Shown here: one piece after another, positions 16,741 through 25,020 of the stretch | How the letters are laid out: each line of letters opens with the position of its first letter | How positions within the stretch are numbered: position 1 is the first letter of the stretch | The notes under the pieces: generated by a model | The model's database searches: none | Told to the model about the DNA's origin: nothing | Seen by the model: the letters and a program-made list of their open reading frames with translations, nothing else | Assembly (NCBI RefSeq): GCF_013744875.1 | Contig: NZ_CP059399.1 | Location: 4,154,001 to 4,218,000 of the forward strand | DNA length: 64,000 nt | Source of the DNA: Nocardia huaxiensis | Lineage (GTDB): Bacteria; Actinomycetota; Actinomycetes; Mycobacteriales; Mycobacteriaceae | Reading direction: 5' to 3' | Translations under genes and position numbers: made by a program

Positions 16741-17240
16741 ATGAGCAGAAGCTTCGCCGGGGAGTACACCTTCCGGCATCCGGTCGAGGTGGTGCACGGG
16801 GGCTGTGCGACCGCCTGCACTGGGAGCAGCGGGTGGCGGAACTCGGGGAGCGGCGGGCCACGCTCACCAGGTTCAGCGCGGGACATGGTGTCACCACCGC
16901 GGAGGTGACCAATGTGGTCGCACCCCACCTGCTGCCGAAGGCGGCGGCGCGGTACGGGGACATCACGGTGCAGATCGAGGAGCACTGGCACGAGCTGGTC
17001 GGCGACGTGGCGCGAGGCGTGATGCACGGCCGGGTCGCGGCGGCGCGGTTGCAGGTGGAGGGATCGTTTCGATTGCGGGCAAGCGGATCTGCGGCCTGTG
17101 TGCTGTCCCTGGACGGGACGGTGGCATCGGCGCTTCCGCTAGTCGGCCGGGCGGTCGAAGCCGGTCTCGCCAAGGAAATACCCGAAGGCTTCACTCGCAA
17201 TTGCGAGTTCATCCGACAATGGGTGGAACGGCAGTCCTAG
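16741..17240 (+). pseudogene. DUF2505 family protein, interrupted by a 1-base frameshift
   Basis: The frame from ATG 16741 reads MSRSFAGEYTFRHPVEVVHGG and then becomes nonsense, while the next frame continues at 16803 with LCDRLHWEQRVAELGERRA and runs to the stop at 17240 with a DUF2505-like body of about 145 residues. The break is at a GGGGGC run (16798-16803), consistent with loss of one G or C or with a sequencing error. DUF2505 is a START-like actinobacterial family of unknown function. If the frame is restored the protein has about 166 residues. Confidence 0.72.
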
Positions 17241-17282
17241 CAGTGAGATTCACGCGGTGCCGCGTGGGAACGGTTGACGGCC

Positions 17283-18257
17283 ATGGCATTACGGACCGAA
17301 TTCACGGAACTGTTGGCAATCGAACATCCCATTGCGTCGGCGCCGATGGGTGGGTCGGCGGGCGGCGAGCTGGCCGCCGCGGTCTCCAATGCCGGTGGGC
17401 TGGGCCTGCTGGGCGCGGGGCGTTGTGATCTCGACTGGATCGAGCGGGAATTGGCGATCCTCGACGAGCACACCGACAGGCCGTGGGGGATCGGGTTCCA
17501 GTCCTGGGCCACCGAACCGGCCAAGCTGGAGCGTGCGCTGGAGTTTCGGCCGCACGCGGTGATGCTCGCCTTCGGCGATCCGACGCCGCTCATCGCACCG
17601 GTTCGCGCCGCCGGTGCGCTGCTCCTCATGCAGGTCACCGATATGGCCGAGGCGGAGCAGGCGGTCGCTGCGGGCGCGGACGTCATCATCGCCCAGGGCA
17701 CCGAATGCGGTGGGCACGGCGCCCGGCGTGGGCGGTCCACCCTGACCTTCGTGCCGGTGGTCGCGGACCTGGCCGCGCCGACACCGGTGCTCGCGGCGGG
17801 CGGAATCGCCGATGGACGCGGACTGGCGGCCGCCTTGACGTTGGGAGCAGCCGGCGCGCTGGTCGGAACCAGGTTCCAGGCGGCTACCGAGGCGCTGGTC
17901 GCGATGGAGACCAGCACGGCGATCATCAAGGGGCGCGGGCAGGACACCGAGCGCAGTGCGGTGCTCGATATCGTCCGCGAGGTGCCGTGGCCGGCCGAAT
18001 ACACCGCCCGCACCCTCGCCCACCCATTCCTCGAGCAGTGGCGGGATCGAGAGGCCGAGCTCGCGCAGGACGCGGACGCCCGGCGCGGCTACCGTGCGGC
18101 CGTGGCGCGCGGTGACCTCCCGCCGAGCCCGGTATGGGCAAGTGAGGCAATCGATTTGATCGACGACGTGCGCCCGGCCGCAGAACTCGTCGGCGCGCTC
18201 GTCGCCGAGGCGGAGGCGGCGTTCGGGCGGGCGCTGGGAGTGTCCGGGCGCGGATGA
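17283..18257 (+). CDS. Nitronate monooxygenase / 2-nitropropane dioxygenase family
   Basis: A 324-aa FMN-dependent TIM-barrel enzyme. Family marks are IASAPMGGSAGGELAAAVSN near the N-terminus, QGTECGGHGARRG around residue 140 with the conserved His, LAAGGIADGRGLAAAL and GALVGTRFQA for phosphate binding. It would oxidise nitronates (for example propionate-3-nitronate) or act on a related alpha-carbon substrate. ATG 17283 is chosen over TTG 17274. It stands alone, with the convergent LysR gene 41 bases downstream. Confidence 0.9.
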   Translation: MALRTEFTELLAIEHPIASAPMGGSAGGELAAAVSNAGGLGLLGAGRCDLDWIERELAILDEHTDRPWGIGFQSWATEPAKLERALEFRPHAVMLAFGDPTPLIAPVRAAGALLLMQVTDMAEAEQAVAAGADVIIAQGTECGGHGARRGRSTLTFVPVVADLAAPTPVLAAGGIADGRGLAAALTLGAAGALVGTRFQAATEALVAMETSTAIIKGRGQDTERSAVLDIVREVPWPAEYTARTLAHPFLEQWRDREAELAQDADARRGYRAAVARGDLPPSPVWASEAIDLIDDVRPAAELVGALVAEAEAAFGRALGVSGRG

Positions 18258-18298
18258 TGCCGGCGGTGGACGTCTGCGGGCTTGGCTGTGGGGGCGGG

Positions 18299-19222
18299 TC
18301 AGCCCGTGTGGGTCGAGCCGGTGCCCAGCAGCATGTCGCGGCGCGAATGCACTTCGGCGCGTAGCGATTCCACGATGGCCGCCACCTCGGGGCGGCGCAG
18401 GGTTTCGCGGCGGGCGACGAGCCAGTAGGTGAGGCGGACGGCGACCTGATCGGGGAGGACGCGGATCAGGTCGGGGTGGCGGTCGGCCATGAAGCAGGGG
18501 AGCAGGCCGAGGCCGGCTGCGGCGCGGGTGGCTTCGACGTGGACGAAAACGTTTGTGGAGGTGATGGATTCGCGCATCAGGGGTGCGAAGGCGGGGGCCA
18601 GGTCGAGGTCGTCCACCTGGAGCATGGAGTCGATGAAATAGACCAGGGGATGGTCGGAGAGGTCGTCGATGGATTCGGGGAGCCCGCGGGTCGCGGCGTA
18701 GGAGCGGGCGGCGTAGAGGCCCAGGGTGTAGTCGCCGAGGGACACGGCTTCGGCCCGGCGGACCTGTGGTTTGCCCACGACCACTTCGAGATCCATGCTC
18801 GAGCGCTGCGGTGAGGCGCGGCGGGTGGCGGTGATGATCTCGACCGCGAGTTTGGGGTGGGTGCGCTGGACGGCGGCGACGGCGGGCGCGGCCAGGTAGG
18901 CGCTGAAGCCGTCGGTGGCGGACATGCGGACCATGCCCTCCAGTGAGGTGGTGCTGGAAGTCAAGGAGCGCACGGCGGATTCGATCGCCTCCGCGGCCGT
19001 CAAGGCTTCGCGGCCCAGATCGGTGAGCTCCCAGCCGCTCGCCCCGCGGGTGAGCACCCGCCCGCCCAGCGCCTGCTCCAGCGCCGCGATCCGCCGCGAG
19101 ATCGTCGTGTGGTTGAGGCCCAGTTCGTCGGCCGCGGACACGTACCGCCCGCTGCGTCCCACGGCGAGCAGGACGAGCAGGTCGTCGGGGTTGGGGCGGG
19201 AAGTGGCGGAGGTCACGGCCAT
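18299..19222 (-). CDS. LysR-type transcriptional regulator
   Basis: A 307-aa regulator. The N-terminal winged helix-turn-helix covers residues 15-75 (VLLAVGRSGRYVSAADELGLNHTTISRRIAALE is spread over this part), followed by a periplasmic-binding-like effector domain. It is divergent from the ketone-body operon at 19362, so it most likely controls that operon, perhaps in response to 3-hydroxybutyrate or acetoacetate. ATG 19222 is preferred; two dyads lie directly in front of it. The frame is open upstream but that region belongs to the divergent promoter. Confidence 0.9.
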   Translation of the reverse strand: MAVTSATSRPNPDDLLVLLAVGRSGRYVSAADELGLNHTTISRRIAALEQALGGRVLTRGASGWELTDLGREALTAAEAIESAVRSLTSSTTSLEGMVRMSATDGFSAYLAAPAVAAVQRTHPKLAVEIITATRRASPQRSSMDLEVVVGKPQVRRAEAVSLGDYTLGLYAARSYAATRGLPESIDDLSDHPLVYFIDSMLQVDDLDLAPAFAPLMRESITSTNVFVHVEATRAAAGLGLLPCFMADRHPDLIRVLPDQVAVRLTYWLVARRETLRRPEVAAIVESLRAEVHSRRDMLLGTGSTHTG

Positions 19223-19223
19223 T

Positions 19224-19239
19224 TCTGCATCTTTGCAGA
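19224..19239. promoter_or_regulatory. Dyad TCTGCA-N4-TGCAGA at the LysR gene start
   Basis: Perfect 6-bp arms separated by TCTT, one base upstream of the LysR start codon and covering its ribosome-binding region. It is a candidate autoregulatory operator. Confidence 0.5.
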
Positions 19240-19240
19240 T

Positions 19241-19260
19241 TGCCCATGCGGTTTTGGGCA
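19241..19260. promoter_or_regulatory. Dyad TGCCCA-N8-TGGGCA in the LysR/transporter intergenic region
   Basis: Perfect 6-bp arms in the 139-base divergent region between the LysR gene and the MHS transporter. LysR proteins bind interrupted dyads in such regions, so this is the main candidate activation site for the operon. Confidence 0.5.
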
Positions 19261-19361
19261 TTGTGGCGCAGTCCGTGTGCACGAATACTCGTTTGCGATC
19301 GGATTTGTGGGCCGCATCACAGATGAGGGGTGATGCGGCCGATCGTGAAGGAGTGAGCACG

Positions 19362-20753
19362 ATGAGCGTGCGCGAGACGGAGCCCACGGGCGCGTCACTG
19401 GCCGGGCTGCGGCGAGTGGTGGCGGCGTCCATGGCCGGGACCGTGGTCGAATGGTACGAGTTCTTTCTCTATGGCACGGCGGCGACGCTGGTGTTCAACA
19501 AGGTGTTCTTCGCCAAGGGGACCAGTGATCTGGATGCCATCCTCGCGGCATTCGTCACCTACGCGGTGGGTTTCGCGGCGCGGCCGCTGGGCGGCATCGT
19601 CTTCGGGCACTTCGGCGACAAGTACGGGCGCAAGAAGCTGCTGCAGCTGAGCCTGCTGCTGGTGGGTGCGGCGACCTTCCTCATGGGCTGTCTGCCGACC
19701 TTCGCGCAGGTGGGGTATTGGGCCCCGGCGCTGCTGGTGGCGCTGCGGTTCATTCAGGGTTTCGCGGTCGGCGGTGAATGGGGCGGCGCGGTTCTGCTTG
19801 TGGCCGAACACAGTCCGAGTCGCAGTCGCGCGTTCTGGGCGTCGTGGCCGCAGGCGGCGGTGCCGGTGGGCAATATGCTCGCCACCGTCGTGCTGCTGGC
19901 GCTGACCTCCACGCTGTCGGATGCCGCCTTCCTCTCGTGGGGCTGGCGCGTGGCGTTCTGGCTGTCGGCGGTGGTGGTGCTGATCGGCTACTACGTGCGC
20001 ACCAAGATCACCGATGCGCCCATCTTCGTGGCCGCGCAGCAGCTGGCCGAGCAGGAGAAGGCCGCCTCGTTCAGCGCCGTCGAGGTGCTGAAGCGTTATC
20101 CGCGTGGGGTTTTCACCGCCATGGGCCTGCGGCTCGGCGAGAACATCTTCTACTACCTGGTGGTCACGTTCTCCATCACCTACCTGAAGGTGCACGTCGG
20201 GGCGAACACCAAGACGATTCTGTGGTGGCTGCTGGCCGCGCACGCCGTGCACTTCGCGGTCATTCCGGTGGCGGGGCGGCTCAGCGACCGGTTCGGGCGG
20301 CGGCCCATCTATCTGATCGGTGCGCTCACCGCCGGCAGCTGGGGTTTCTTCGCCTTCCCCATGATGGATTCCAAACACAATGCGGTGATTCTGACCGCGA
20401 TCATCATCGGCCTGGTGTTCCACGCGTTCATGTACTCGGCGCAGCCGGCCATCATGGCCGAGATGTTCCCCACCCGCATGCGGTATTCCGGTGTGTCCCT
20501 GGGCTATCAGGTGACCTCCATCGTGGCCGGATCGCTCGCGCCGATCATCGCGGTGAAGCTGCTCGACAGGTTCGGGTCCTCGGTGCCCATCGCCGTGTAT
20601 CTCGCGGCGGCGTGTGCGATCACGGTGGTCGCGGTGCTGTTCGCCCGGGAGACCAGGGGCGCGAACCTGGAGGATCTGGATCGCGCCGATGCGGAAGCGC
20701 TGGCCGCGCAGGCTGATTCGACCATCGCCCCGGCCAAGGCGGTGACGGCGTGA
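19362..20753 (+). CDS. MHS-family MFS transporter, probably for 3-hydroxybutyrate or acetoacetate
   Basis: A 463-aa 12-helix transporter of the metabolite:H+ symporter branch: MAGTVVEWYEFFLYGTAA in helix 1, GHFGDKYGRKK between helices 2 and 3, RFIQGFAVGGEWGGA in helix 4 and RLSDRFGRRPIY in the middle loop are typical of ShiA/KgtP/ProP relatives. It is the first gene of an operon whose next two genes degrade 3-hydroxybutyrate and acetoacetate, so its substrate is probably a short hydroxy- or keto-acid. The ATG at 19362 follows AAGGAG. Confidence 0.92.
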   Translation: MSVRETEPTGASLAGLRRVVAASMAGTVVEWYEFFLYGTAATLVFNKVFFAKGTSDLDAILAAFVTYAVGFAARPLGGIVFGHFGDKYGRKKLLQLSLLLVGAATFLMGCLPTFAQVGYWAPALLVALRFIQGFAVGGEWGGAVLLVAEHSPSRSRAFWASWPQAAVPVGNMLATVVLLALTSTLSDAAFLSWGWRVAFWLSAVVVLIGYYVRTKITDAPIFVAAQQLAEQEKAASFSAVEVLKRYPRGVFTAMGLRLGENIFYYLVVTFSITYLKVHVGANTKTILWWLLAAHAVHFAVIPVAGRLSDRFGRRPIYLIGALTAGSWGFFAFPMMDSKHNAVILTAIIIGLVFHAFMYSAQPAIMAEMFPTRMRYSGVSLGYQVTSIVAGSLAPIIAVKLLDRFGSSVPIAVYLAAACAITVVAVLFARETRGANLEDLDRADAEALAAQADSTIAPAKAVTA

Positions 20754-21499
20754 GCGACGGTCTGGCAGGCCGCACCGCGCTGGTCACCGGCGGCGCGAGC
20801 GGTATCGGAGCCGCCTGCGCCCGGGAGCTGGCCGCGCGCGGCGTGACGGTCACCGTCGCCGATATCGACGGCGCCGGTGCGAAGGAGGTGGCCGCCGAAA
20901 TCGGCGGCCACGCCTGGGAAGTCGACCTGCTCGAGGTCGCGGCGCTGGAGGAACTGCGGCTCGAGGTGGACATCCTGGTGAACAACGCGGGTGTGCAGAC
21001 CGTCAGCCCGATCGTCGACTTTCCGCCCGACCGCTTCCGGATGATGCTGGCGCTCATGGTCGAAGCGCCGTTCCTGCTCACCCGCGCGGCGCTGCCGCAC
21101 ATGTACGCGCAGGGGCACGGGCGCATCGTGAATCTCTCGTCCGTGCACGGAATCCGGGCCTCCGCCTTCAAATCCGCGTACGTCACCGCCAAGCACGCCC
21201 TGGAGGGGCTGTCCAAGGTGACGGCGCTCGAGGGCGGGCCGCACGGGGTCACCAGCAATTGCGTGAACCCCGGCTATGTGCGAACACCGCTGGTGGACAG
21301 GCAGATCGCCGATCAGGCCGCCGCGCACGGCATTGCCGAACAGGATGTGGTGGAGCGAATCATGTTGACCGAGAACGCCATCAAGCGACTCGTCGAACCC
21401 GAGGAGGTCGCCTCGCTGGTGGCCTGGTTGGCCTCGGACGCGGCGCGCATGGTGACCGGTGCGTCCTACACCATGGACGGCGGATGGAGCGCCCGATGA
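20750..21499 (+). CDS. 3-hydroxybutyrate dehydrogenase (SDR family)
   Basis: A 249-aa classical short-chain dehydrogenase. NAD-binding TGGASGIG at 13-20, NNAG at 78-81, Ser130/131, Tyr144 and Lys148 as the catalytic set. The segments SVHGIRASAFKSAYVTAKHA and NCVNPGYVRTPLVDRQI are characteristic of D-3-hydroxybutyrate dehydrogenase. It oxidises 3-hydroxybutyrate to acetoacetate with NAD+. The GTG start overlaps the transporter stop (GTGA), and its own stop overlaps the next ATG, so the three genes are translationally coupled. Confidence 0.92.
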   Translation: MSDGLAGRTALVTGGASGIGAACARELAARGVTVTVADIDGAGAKEVAAEIGGHAWEVDLLEVAALEELRLEVDILVNNAGVQTVSPIVDFPPDRFRMMLALMVEAPFLLTRAALPHMYAQGHGRIVNLSSVHGIRASAFKSAYVTAKHALEGLSKVTALEGGPHGVTSNCVNPGYVRTPLVDRQIADQAAAHGIAEQDVVERIMLTENAIKRLVEPEEVASLVAWLASDAARMVTGASYTMDGGWSAR

Positions 21500-23463
21500 T
21501 GCTGACCGGGAAATCGACCGCACCACAGTGGATTCCGAGCGCGGACGACATCGCCGAGGCGCGCGTCACCGACTTCGCGCGGTTCGTGGCGCTGAAATTC
21601 GGTGTGCGCACCGAGGGCTACCGGGAACTCTGGGAATGGTCGATCGCGGATATGGCCGGATTCTGGCGGGCGGTGTGGGAGTACTTCGATCTCGGCGAGA
21701 TCGCCGGCGCGGTGCTCGCGGACGACGCCATGCCGGGAGCCCAGTGGTTCCCGGGGACGCGGCTCAACTATGTCGATCGCGTCGTCCGGCAGGCGCAGCT
21801 CGACCGCCCGGCGATCATCGCGCTGTGTGAGGACCGTCCGGTGCGGGAGCTGTCCTGGGACGAAATGCTGTCCCGCACCGCCGCATTCGCCCGCGCTCTG
21901 TCCGAACTCGGGGTGCGGCCCGGCGATCGGGTGGCCGGCTACCTGCCGAACATCCCGGAGGCGGTCATCGCCTTTCTGGCCACGGCGAGCCTGGGCGCGG
22001 TGTGGAGCGCCTGCGGGCAGGACTACACCGCCAAGGCCGCCCTGGATCGGCTCGGCCAGCTGGAGCCGGTCGTGCTCGTCACCGCCGACGGCTACCGGTA
22101 CGGCGGGAAAGCCCACGACAAGCGTGCGGAGATCGACGCGCTGCGGGCGGGCCTGCCGGGATTGCGTGCGACGGTGCTGGTTTCGGCGCTCGGGCATTCG
22201 GTCCCGAGCGCGCTGGACTGGGATGCGGTCACCACCAGCGCCGAACCGATCGAACTGCGCACGGCTCCGGTCGATTTCGACCATCCGCTGTGGGTGCTGT
22301 ACTCCTCCGGCACCACCGGCAAGCCGAAGGGCATCGTGCACGGCCACGGCGGGGTGCTGCTGGAACATCTGAAAGCCATTGCGCTGCAGTCCGATATCGG
22401 CTCGGAGGACACCTTCCTCTGGTACACCAGCCCCAGCTGGATGATGTGGAACTTCCAGATCGCCGGACTGCTTACCGGTGCGACCATCGTCTGCTACGAC
22501 GGCAGCCCCGCCTACCCGCGCCCGGACAGCCTGTGGGAGTTGGCCTCTCGCACGCGCGCCACCGTGCTCGGCACCAGCCCCGGCTATGTCCTCTCCTGTG
22601 AGAAGGCCGAAGCCATCCCGTCCCGCGACCACGACCTGTCGGCCCTGCGTCTGATCGGCATCACCGGCTCGGCCATGCCCGCCTCGTCCGCCCTGTGGTT
22701 GCGCGACAATGTCGGCGCCGATGTCCCGGTCGCCTCCATCAGCGGCGGCACCGACGTGGTGTCGGCCTTCGTGGGCGGCGCGCGCACCGTCCCGGTCTGG
22801 CCGGGCGAGCTGTCGGTCCCGTATCTCGGTGTGGCCCTGGAGGCTTGGGACGAGAACGGCCGCCCGGTGCGCGAGGCCGTGGGCGAACTGGTGATCACCA
22901 AGCCCATGCCCTCCATGCCGGTCGCCTTCTGGAACGACCCGGACGGATCCCGCTACCGCGACGCCTATTTCGACATGTACCCCGGCGTCTGGCGGCACGG
23001 CGACTGGATCACCATCACCGATCACGACAGCGTCATCGTGCACGGCCGCTCGGATTCCACCTTGAACCGCAATGGCATTCGCATGGGCAGCGCCGATATC
23101 CATCAAACCGTCGAGGCGCTGCCGGAAGTCGCCGAAGCCCTGGTGCTCGGCATCGAACAACCCGGCGGCTGCTACTGGATGCCCCTGTTCGTAGTCCCCA
23201 CGGCGGGAACGACTCTCACCGACGCGCTGCAGGACCGCATCAGGGCGGCCATCCGCACCGGCCTGTCGCCTCGCCACGTCCCCGACGACATCATCGAAGC
23301 CCCCGGTATTCCGCACACCCGCACCGGCAAGAAGCTCGAGGTCCCCCTGAAACGCCTTCTGCAAGGCGCGGATCCGAGCGTCGTGCTGGACCCCAATGCC
23401 GTCGACGCCCCGGAACTGCTCACCTGGTTTCAGGAGATGTCGGCGATGAGGTCGTCGATGTAG
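21496..23463 (+). CDS. aacS: Acetoacetyl-CoA synthetase
   Basis: A 655-aa member of the acyl-adenylate-forming family. The P-loop-like YSSGTTGKPKGIVHGHGG lies near residue 268, followed by DTFLWYTSPSWMMWN, GGTDVVSAF, NRNGIRMGSADIHQ and the C-terminal HTRTGKKLEVP with the catalytic lysine. The N-terminal FARFVALKFGVRTEGYRELW is typical of acetoacetate-CoA ligase. It activates acetoacetate with ATP and CoA, completing the pathway from 3-hydroxybutyrate to acetoacetyl-CoA. ATG 21496 overlaps the upstream stop (ATGA). The 3' end overlaps the convergent TetR gene by 34 bases. Confidence 0.95.
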   Translation: MMLTGKSTAPQWIPSADDIAEARVTDFARFVALKFGVRTEGYRELWEWSIADMAGFWRAVWEYFDLGEIAGAVLADDAMPGAQWFPGTRLNYVDRVVRQAQLDRPAIIALCEDRPVRELSWDEMLSRTAAFARALSELGVRPGDRVAGYLPNIPEAVIAFLATASLGAVWSACGQDYTAKAALDRLGQLEPVVLVTADGYRYGGKAHDKRAEIDALRAGLPGLRATVLVSALGHSVPSALDWDAVTTSAEPIELRTAPVDFDHPLWVLYSSGTTGKPKGIVHGHGGVLLEHLKAIALQSDIGSEDTFLWYTSPSWMMWNFQIAGLLTGATIVCYDGSPAYPRPDSLWELASRTRATVLGTSPGYVLSCEKAEAIPSRDHDLSALRLIGITGSAMPASSALWLRDNVGADVPVASISGGTDVVSAFVGGARTVPVWPGELSVPYLGVALEAWDENGRPVREAVGELVITKPMPSMPVAFWNDPDGSRYRDAYFDMYPGVWRHGDWITITDHDSVIVHGRSDSTLNRNGIRMGSADIHQTVEALPEVAEALVLGIEQPGGCYWMPLFVVPTAGTTLTDALQDRIRAAIRTGLSPRHVPDDIIEAPGIPHTRTGKKLEVPLKRLLQGADPSVVLDPNAVDAPELLTWFQEMSAMRSSM

Positions 23464-24029
23464 GCGCGGAAGAGCGCGGGCATGTCGACGCGGTCGGGGT
23501 CGATGAGCCATTGCAGTTGGAGCCCGTCCATCATGGCGGTGATCTGGCGGGCCAGGCTGCGGGTGTCGATGCCGGGGCGGAGGCTGCCCTCGGCGATCCC
23601 GGCGTCGAGGGTTTCGGTGAGGATGGTCTCGAGGGTGCGGTAGCGGTTGACGACCCAGGCGTGCGCGGGGTGATCGAGTGTGACGGCCTCGCTGGTCAGG
23701 ACGGTGAACAGGCGGACCAGGCCGGGGACGTGCGAGTTGTATTCGACCAGCTGGGCCAGGCGCAGCAGGGCGTCCTTGCCGTGCAGTTGCGGGCCGAAGC
23801 CCATGCGGTCGGCGTCGAGGCGGTCGCGCTGGGCGAGGACGGCGGCGAGCAGGGCGGCCTTGTTGGGGAAGTAGTGCAGCAGGCCGGGCTGGGACAGGCC
23901 GCAGCGCTCGGCGATCTCGGCGATGGAGGTATTGCGATAGCCGTTGTCGGCGAAGGCTTTCAGCGCCTCGTCGATGATCTGTTCGCGGCGCGCGTCACCC
24001 CGGGTACGGCGCTGTGGGTGCGGGGTCAT
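23430..24029 (-). CDS. TetR family regulator
   Basis: A 199-aa regulator. Residues 15-60 (REQIIDEALKAFADNGYRN through GLSQPGLLHYFPNKAALL) are a classical TetR helix-turn-helix. The C-terminal domain resembles BetI/AcrR-type ligand domains. It is divergent from the hydrolase/beta-glucosidase operon; a clear dyad lies between the two starts, so it probably represses that operon and itself. Confidence 0.92.
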   Translation of the reverse strand: MTPHPQRRTRGDARREQIIDEALKAFADNGYRNTSIAEIAERCGLSQPGLLHYFPNKAALLAAVLAQRDRLDADRMGFGPQLHGKDALLRLAQLVEYNSHVPGLVRLFTVLTSEAVTLDHPAHAWVVNRYRTLETILTETLDAGIAEGSLRPGIDTRSLARQITAMMDGLQLQWLIDPDRVDMPALFRAYIDDLIADIS

Positions 24030-24096
24030 GAGCAGTGACGGTAGTCGGATTGCGCGGACCTGCGGAAATCACTCGAGATAACAGAACGATAACGGA

Positions 24097-24114
24097 ACCG
24101 AGTGGGCGCTCGGT
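24097..24114. promoter_or_regulatory. Candidate TetR operator ACCGAG-N6-CTCGGT
   Basis: Perfect 6-bp dyad with a 6-base spacer, almost centred between the divergent starts at 24029 and 24178. Size and location match TetR operators. Confidence 0.6.
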
Positions 24115-24147
24115 AAAGTGGTGATCCGGTGGCACACTCGTGCCAGT

Positions 24148-24163
24148 CGTACAGGGCTGTACG
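24148..24163. promoter_or_regulatory. Dyad CGTACAG-N2-CTGTACG upstream of the hydrolase gene
   Basis: Perfect 7-bp arms directly before the GAGGAAGG ribosome-binding site of the 24178 gene. It could be a second operator or a hairpin that limits translation. Confidence 0.45.
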
Positions 24164-24177
24164 AGGAAGGATTGTCG

Positions 24178-25020
24178 ATGAGGCAGGCCATCCCACCCAT
24201 CAAGCCGATCACCCTGCGCGGGTCCGCCGGGACACTCGCCGCCTGGGAGGCGAAACCCGCGGGCACGCCCCGGGGCACCGTCGTGCTGGTGCCGGGTTTC
24301 ACCGGTTCCAAAGAGGACTTCGAGGGCATGCTGCCGCTGCTCACCCAGGCCGGCTATCGCGCCGTCGCTTACGACCAGCGTGGGCAGTGGGAGTCCGAGG
24401 GGCCCGACGACATCGCGGGCTACACCATGGACGATTTCCGCGGCGATCTGCTGGGCGTGATCGATCAGGTGTCGCCGGATGAGCCGGTGCACCTGGTCGG
24501 GCACTCCTTCGGCGGGTACGTCTCCCGGGTTGCCGTCATCGCCGAGCCGAAGAAGTTCCGCAGCCTCACCCTGCTGGCGTCGGGCCCCTCGTCCATCGAG
24601 GACATCAATTTCCCGCCGCCGCGGCTGGTCGCCCAGATGGTGGAAGCCGGTGGGGCCGAGGTGCTCTGGCAGCAGCTCAGCGCCGCCATGCAAGCCATGC
24701 CGACCCCGCCCACGCCGCAGCGCCTGGAGTTCCTGCACAACCGGATCCTGCGCACCCGGCAGGCGAATATCCTCGGCATTCTGAAGGTGATGGAGGCGCC
24801 GCCGGTGGCGGACCCGGCCGTGCTGCGCGAGGCCGGGGTGCCGATTCTGGTGGCGTTCGGCGACACGAACGATCTGTGGGATCCCGCGGTGCATCGCAGG
24901 TTCGCGGCGCAGCTCGACGCGCGGACAGCGGAGTATCCGGGCAGCGGGCACGTGCCCAATGAGGATGTCCCCGAACGGGTGTGCGCGGATCTGGTGAACT
25001 TCTGGAGGGAGACGGCGTGA
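24178..25020 (+). CDS. Alpha/beta-fold hydrolase
   Basis: A 280-aa hydrolase. VVLVPGFTGSKEDF gives the oxyanion-hole strand, GHSFGG holds nucleophile Ser110, FGDTNDLWDP the acid and GSGHVPNED the histidine. No signal peptide, so it acts in the cytoplasm. ATG 24178 has a GAGGAAGG site; GTG 24118 in the same frame would cover the operator region. Its stop overlaps the GTG of the GH3 gene (GTGA), pointing to joint action, for example removal of an acyl group from a glycoside before or after deglycosylation (inference). Confidence 0.9.
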   Translation: MRQAIPPIKPITLRGSAGTLAAWEAKPAGTPRGTVVLVPGFTGSKEDFEGMLPLLTQAGYRAVAYDQRGQWESEGPDDIAGYTMDDFRGDLLGVIDQVSPDEPVHLVGHSFGGYVSRVAVIAEPKKFRSLTLLASGPSSIEDINFPPPRLVAQMVEAGGAEVLWQQLSAAMQAMPTPPTPQRLEFLHNRILRTRQANILGILKVMEAPPVADPAVLREAGVPILVAFGDTNDLWDPAVHRRFAAQLDARTAEYPGSGHVPNEDVPERVCADLVNFWRETA

